A stretch of 16,891 nucleotides of DNA, taken from positions 1 through 16,891 of the forward strand of contig JBEVIU010000038.1 of assembly GCA_040510575.1 (NCBI GenBank), written 5' to 3'. The position numbers and the translations under genes are program-made. The notes under the pieces were generated by a model, which saw nothing but the letters and a program-made list of their open reading frames with translations, searched no databases and was not told the DNA's origin. This document shows, piece after piece, positions 13,324 through 16,891 of this stretch (positions within the stretch are counted from its first letter, which is position 1; each line of letters opens with the position of its first letter). This stretch comes from DASUMF01 sp040510575 (GTDB lineage Bacteria; Actinomycetota; Acidimicrobiia; IMCC26256; DASPTH01).

Positions 13324-15477
13324 ATGTCGATTGCGATCACCGATGCCCACCGGGAACTCGCCGACGTCGCCCGTTCCTTCCTCGATGCCAACAAGGCCCG
13401 CGCCGCGGCGCGCAGCCTGCTGGAGGCTCCCGACGAGGCCCGTCCGCCCTTCTGGGACGAGATGGCTGCCCTCGGCTGGCTCGGCCTGCACCTGCCCGAG
13501 CAGCACGGCGGATCGGGCTACGGCCTCGCCGAGCTCGTCGTGGTGCTCGAGGAGCTCGGGCGCGCCACCGCACCCGGCCCGTTCCTGCCCACGGTGTTGG
13601 CATCGGCAGTGATCGCGCGGTGCGGCACCGACGCCCAACAGGCGGAGCTCCTGCCCGGGCTCGCCGACGGCTCGCGCGCCGGCGCGGTCGCACTGGGCGG
13701 CAGCGTCACTCGCAGCACCGGCACCGTGTCGGGTGACGTGGGCCTCGTGCTCGGCGGTGGTCTCGCCGACCTGCTGCTGGTGCCGGTCGGCGACGATGTC
13801 GTGCTGCTCGACGCCGGAACGCCTGGCCTCGACGTCACGGTCCCCGCGAACCTCGATCCGACGCGTCGCGCCGCGAAGGTCACTCTCCACGACGTTGCAG
13901 TCGACGACTCGCGAGTGCTGACCGGCGCAGCCGCTGCCGCCCGCGACCTCACGTACCTGCTCGTCGCGGCCGACGCGGCCGGCGGCGCGCAGGACTGTGT
14001 CGACGCCAGCAGCGCGTACGCCAAGGTGCGCGAGCAGTTCGGCCGCCCGATCGGCATGTACCAAGCCGTGAAGCACCACTGCGCCAACATGCTCGTCGCG
14101 GCCGAGCTCGCGACGGCCTCGGTCTGGGACGCGGCCCGCGCGGCCGACGGCCCGGCCGGCCAGTTCGCGCTCGCGTGTGCGACCGCCGCGAGCATCGCGG
14201 TCCCCGCGTACCTGAAGAACGCGAAGCTCAACATCCAGATCCACGGTGGGATCGGCTTCACGTGGGAGCACGACGGCCACATCATCCTGCGCCGCGCCGC
14301 GACGCTCGCTGCGTTGGTCGACGGCCGTACCACCGCGGCCGCGGTCGCCGGTCACGCCGCCGACGGCGTCACGCGCGAGCTCGACTTCACCCTTCCTCCG
14401 GAGGCCGAGGAGTACCGCGACGCCACGCGCGCAGCCGCGCAGGAGATCGCGGCACTCGAAGGTGAGGCACGGCTTGCCCGCCTCATCGACACCGGCTACG
14501 TGCAACCGCACTGGCCGAAGCCCTGGGGTCGTGCCGCGCAGGCGATCGAGCAGCTCGTGATCGAGGCCGAGTTCTCCGAGGCGGGCTTGACGCCGGAGAA
14601 CTACGGCATCACCGGCTGGATCATGCTCACGATGCTCTCGCACGCCAGCGACGATCAGATCGCTCGTTGGATCCGCCCCACCCTCGAGCACACGCTGAGC
14701 TGGTGTCAGCTGTTCAGCGAGCCCGACGCCGGATCCGACGCGGCCGGCATCCGCACCAAGGGCGTACGGGTCGACGGCGGATGGGAGGTCACCGGCCAGA
14801 AGGTGTGGACGAGCGGCGCGCAGTTCTGCACCCACGGTCTTGCCACCGTGCGGACCGATCCGGATGTTCCGAAGCATGCCGGCATCACCACCATGGCGAT
14901 CGACATGCACGCGGAGGGCGTGGAAGTGCGCCCGCTCCGCGAGGTCACCGGGCAGGCGATGTTCAACGAGGTCTTCTTCGACAAGGTGTTCGTGCCCGAC
15001 GACGACGTCGTCGGACAGATCAACGACGGCTGGACCGTCGCGCGCGCCACGCTCGGCAACGAGCGCGTGAGCATCGGTGGTGGAGGCGCCGGCTTCGGTG
15101 TGCCCGTGGTCGAGCTGTTCGGCGCGCAGGGCCGCCCCGCGGCACTCGCAGCCGACGTCGGCAACTTCGTCGCGCAGGGTTCGGCGATGCGGGCACTCAA
15201 CCTGCGCCGCGTCGAGCGCGCCGTCGCGGGGTCCGAGCCCGGACCGGAGGGCAACGTCACCAAGTTGCTCAGCGCGGAGCAGGCCCAGTGGTCGGCCGAT
15301 CTCGGACTGACGCTGCTCGGGCCCGACACTGTGGTGACCGACGGCCCCGGTGCTCTCGTCGCCAACGCGTTGTTGTTCACCCGTGCGCTGTCGATCGCGG
15401 GTGGCACGTCGGAGATCACGCGCAACCAGATCGGCGAGCGGATCCTCGGCCTGCCCCGCGACCCTCTGGTCAAATAG
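13324..15477 (+). CDS. Two-domain fused acyl-CoA dehydrogenase, FadE34-like
   Basis: A 717-residue protein made of two acyl-CoA dehydrogenase domains (about 1-350 and 355-717), about twice the normal length and the same architecture as mycobacterial FadE34 (ChsE3), which acts in sterol side-chain oxidation. Domain 1 carries REQFGRPIGMYQ (R236, Q247) and IHGGIGFTWE (307-316), the FAD contacts usually given by the partner subunit, but has Ala-Gly-Gly where the catalytic Glu would lie. Domain 2 carries the FSEPDAGSDAA loop (464-474), VWTSG and LGNER with E580, which corresponds to the catalytic Glu of isovaleryl- and long-chain-type enzymes; it lacks the RxxFG motif. One complete active site per chain is therefore expected. 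An in-frame TTG start 36 bases upstream is less likely than the ATG. Substrate is a bulky acyl-CoA by analogy only. Confidence 0.9.
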   Translation: MSIAITDAHRELADVARSFLDANKARAAARSLLEAPDEARPPFWDEMAALGWLGLHLPEQHGGSGYGLAELVVVLEELGRATAPGPFLPTVLASAVIARCGTDAQQAELLPGLADGSRAGAVALGGSVTRSTGTVSGDVGLVLGGGLADLLLVPVGDDVVLLDAGTPGLDVTVPANLDPTRRAAKVTLHDVAVDDSRVLTGAAAAARDLTYLLVAADAAGGAQDCVDASSAYAKVREQFGRPIGMYQAVKHHCANMLVAAELATASVWDAARAADGPAGQFALACATAASIAVPAYLKNAKLNIQIHGGIGFTWEHDGHIILRRAATLAALVDGRTTAAAVAGHAADGVTRELDFTLPPEAEEYRDATRAAAQEIAALEGEARLARLIDTGYVQPHWPKPWGRAAQAIEQLVIEAEFSEAGLTPENYGITGWIMLTMLSHASDDQIARWIRPTLEHTLSWCQLFSEPDAGSDAAGIRTKGVRVDGGWEVTGQKVWTSGAQFCTHGLATVRTDPDVPKHAGITTMAIDMHAEGVEVRPLREVTGQAMFNEVFFDKVFVPDDDVVGQINDGWTVARATLGNERVSIGGGGAGFGVPVVELFGAQGRPAALAADVGNFVAQGSAMRALNLRRVERAVAGSEPGPEGNVTKLLSAEQAQWSADLGLTLLGPDTVVTDGPGALVANALLFTRALSIAGGTSEITRNQIGERILGLPRDPLVK

Positions 15478-15562
15478 GCACAACCCCGTTGCCGGGTGGC
15501 GGTCGAGCGCCGCGATCGTCCGACATGGGCTCGGACTGCTGCCGCGTGCCACACTCTCCGCC

Positions 15563-15958
15563 ATGTCGAAGATCCCGATCGTCAACTACCTCGTCCTCGA
15601 TGACGGCGAACCGCACCTCCAGGCCATGGAGTGCCAGAACTGCGGCGCCCTCACCTATCGCACACCCATCCAGTGCGGCCGGTGCTACACGCCCGGTCCG
15701 TTCGCCCCGAAGAGCCTCGCGACCACCGGCACGCTGCGTGCGTTCACGGTGGTCAAGCGCGGCGCCATGGGCAACGGCTTCATCTCCGCCATCGTCGACT
15801 TCGACGGGGGCGGCAACGTCAAGGCCAACCTGTTGAACGGCGACCTCGACGAGTTCGAGAACAACAAGCTGGGCTCGCCCGTCAAGCTCGTGACCTACAC
15901 CATCGACACCGACGACGATGGCAACGAAGCTGTGGCCTTCGGCTTCGAGACCGTTTAA
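15563..15958 (+). CDS. DUF35 zinc-ribbon/OB-fold protein, thiolase partner
   Basis: A 131-residue protein. A four-Cys rubredoxin-like zinc ribbon (C24-x2-C27-x10-C38-x2-C41) is followed by an OB fold beginning at about 55 (TGTLRAFTVVKRG) and ending in a VKLVTYT strand. This is the DUF35 layout (PF12172 plus PF01796). Such proteins bind thiolase-superfamily enzymes and help bind acyl-CoA; the best studied is the DUF35 part of ChsH2 with the aldolase Ltp2 in steroid side-chain cleavage. The next gene, 19 bp downstream, encodes a thiolase-like protein, so the two probably form a complex. The 85-bp gap upstream contains no clear ribosome binding site; CACACT seven bases before the ATG may be a leaderless -10. 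It is a stand-alone DUF35, not fused to a MaoC domain. Confidence 0.9.
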   Translation: MSKIPIVNYLVLDDGEPHLQAMECQNCGALTYRTPIQCGRCYTPGPFAPKSLATTGTLRAFTVVKRGAMGNGFISAIVDFDGGGNVKANLLNGDLDEFENNKLGSPVKLVTYTIDTDDDGNEAVAFGFETV

Positions 15959-15977
15959 CCAGGATCAGGAGATCACC

Positions 15978-16891
15978 GTGTCCGGACAAGACGTGTACAT
16001 CGTCGGCGTGGCCATGCACCCCTTCGGCCGCTTCCCCGAGAAGACCTCGCTCCAGATGGGCACCGAGATGATCCTCGCGGCGCTCGACGACGCCCAGCTG
16101 TCGATGAAGGACATGCAGGTGTTCGGGTGCGGCACGCTGTTCGAGAACGGCTCCGGCCAGCGCATCATCAATGAGGTCGGCAACCCCGGTGTGCCGATCT
16201 ACAACGTCACCAACGCCTGCGCCACGGGCGCGATGGCCGTGCGGGTGCCGTTCATGGAGATCAAGGCCGGCATCTCCGACGTCGGGCTCGCGCTCGGGTA
16301 CGAGAAGATGGGCAAGGGCGGCATGACCGTGCCCGGTCAGGCCGACATGGCGGCCCGAGCTGCGGCCCAAGCGGCTGCCGGTGAGAAGCCGAAGAAGGTG
16401 TTCGACCCGGACAAGATGGCGATTCCGACCGAGGGCGTCCTCGGCACCGGCACCATGCCGGGCACGTTCGCCGAGATCGGCATGGAGTACGCGCGCAACA
16501 ACGAGGGCGTGGGCTTCGAGCAGTTCGCCAAGATCGCGGTGAAGAGCCACGAGAACTCGGCGCTGAACCCGTACGCGCAGTACCGCAAGGTGTTCACCCT
16601 CGACGAGGTCATGAACGCCGACGTCATCGCGTGGCCGAACACGTTGCCGATGTGTGGACCGACCGGTGACGGCGCGGCAGCACTCGTGCTCGTGAGTGGC
16701 GACAAGTTGAAGACGCTTCCCGACGACGTTCGCAAGCGGGCGGTCAAGATCAGCGCGTCGGCGCTCTACAGCGACCCGTACAACGAGGACAACATGTCGC
16801 AGACGGCGCCCGACGTGAACACCCTCACCCGCACGGCGGCCGACCGCGCCTACGAAGACTCGGGTGTGGACCCGCAGGACCTCGACCTCGT
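15978..16891 (+). CDS. Thiolase-superfamily protein (SCP-x/Ltp type), cut by right edge
   Basis: The frame runs from GTG 15978 to the window end, 304 codons, so the C-terminal catalytic half is missing. CAGGAG six bases before the GTG sets the start. The N-terminus DVYIVGVAMHPFGRF and the segment NVTNACATGAMAVRV, with a candidate nucleophilic C81, are typical of SCP-x/lipid-transfer thiolases. MCGPTGDGAAALVLVS near residue 225 is the usual DGAAA strand. Retention of Cys at the nucleophile position points to real acyl-CoA thiolysis more than to an Ltp2-type retro-aldolase, but the C-terminal motifs needed to decide are outside the window. It is 19 bp after the DUF35 gene, its expected partner. 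Together they would carry out carbon-carbon cleavage after dehydrogenation, hydration and oxidation. Confidence 0.9.
   Translation, partial: MSGQDVYIVGVAMHPFGRFPEKTSLQMGTEMILAALDDAQLSMKDMQVFGCGTLFENGSGQRIINEVGNPGVPIYNVTNACATGAMAVRVPFMEIKAGISDVGLALGYEKMGKGGMTVPGQADMAARAAAQAAAGEKPKKVFDPDKMAIPTEGVLGTGTMPGTFAEIGMEYARNNEGVGFEQFAKIAVKSHENSALNPYAQYRKVFTLDEVMNADVIAWPNTLPMCGPTGDGAAALVLVSGDKLKTLPDDVRKRAVKISASALYSDPYNEDNMSQTAPDVNTLTRTAADRAYEDSGVDPQDLDL

Noticed and set aside
12727..15585. 952-codon open frame on the minus strand opposite the thioesterase and acyl-CoA dehydrogenase
   Set aside because: The translation is low-complexity Arg/Val/Gly/His-rich with no domain, and it lies opposite two well-recognised genes. 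It is a typical antisense shadow in high-GC DNA.
1..16891. tRNA, rRNA, CRISPR array, insertion sequence or phage gene
   Set aside because: Nothing resembling a tRNA cloverleaf, spaced direct repeats, transposase motifs or terminal inverted repeats was seen. Gaps between genes are all shorter than 200 bp.

Overview
The window is high-GC, densely coded DNA. It suits an actinobacterium, most likely an uncultured Acidimicrobiia-type or mycobacteria-like lineage. The assignment rests on several luciferase-like (LLM) flavin/F420 oxidoreductases, a FadE34-style fused acyl-CoA dehydrogenase, a DUF35 plus thiolase pair, GTG starts, and several genes that appear to be leaderless. No RNA gene, insertion sequence, CRISPR array or prophage gene was seen. 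The gene set reads as accessory catabolism of lipid, terpenoid or steroid-like compounds and is not a housekeeping region.

Layout, left to right. (1) 1-2979, minus strand: an LLM oxidoreductase overlaps a TetR regulator by ATGA. The TetR gene is followed by an amidohydrolase that runs off the left edge and has its own promoter inside the end of tetR. A near-perfect 19-bp dyad lies over that promoter's -10, and a degenerate copy lies upstream of the LLM gene. (2) 3172-6733, plus strand: a crotonase overlaps a DUF2889 protein by ATGA. A limonene-monooxygenase-like LLM protein follows, then a GNAT acetyltransferase. (3) 6735-7385, minus strand: a NudL-like Nudix protein with a degenerate Nudix box. 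(4) 7485-11163, plus strand: a three-gene unit of SDR, single-subunit molybdopterin oxidoreductase and nitroreductase, the last two overlapping by ATGA. (5) 11165-12274, minus strand: an epoxide hydrolase. (6) 12337-16891, plus strand: a TesB-type thioesterase, a two-domain acyl-CoA dehydrogenase, a DUF35 zinc-ribbon/OB protein, and a thiolase cut by the right edge.

Together the right half could oxidise, hydrolyse and shorten an acyl-CoA: the acyl-CoA dehydrogenase introduces the double bond, the crotonase hydrates, the SDR oxidises, the thiolase/DUF35 pair cleaves, and the thioesterase releases CoA. The limonene-monooxygenase-like LLM protein and the epoxide hydrolase could open a terpenoid or cyclic substrate through an epoxide. 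The substrate is not determined by the sequence.

Points most worth a second look: the TetR operator/promoter overlap with a second copy; a molybdenum enzyme with Val where the Mo-ligating Cys/Sec/Ser usually sits; a fused acyl-CoA dehydrogenase whose two halves carry complementary parts of one active site; an internally duplicated DUF2889 protein; and two enzymes (Nudix and TesB) that lack canonical catalytic residues.
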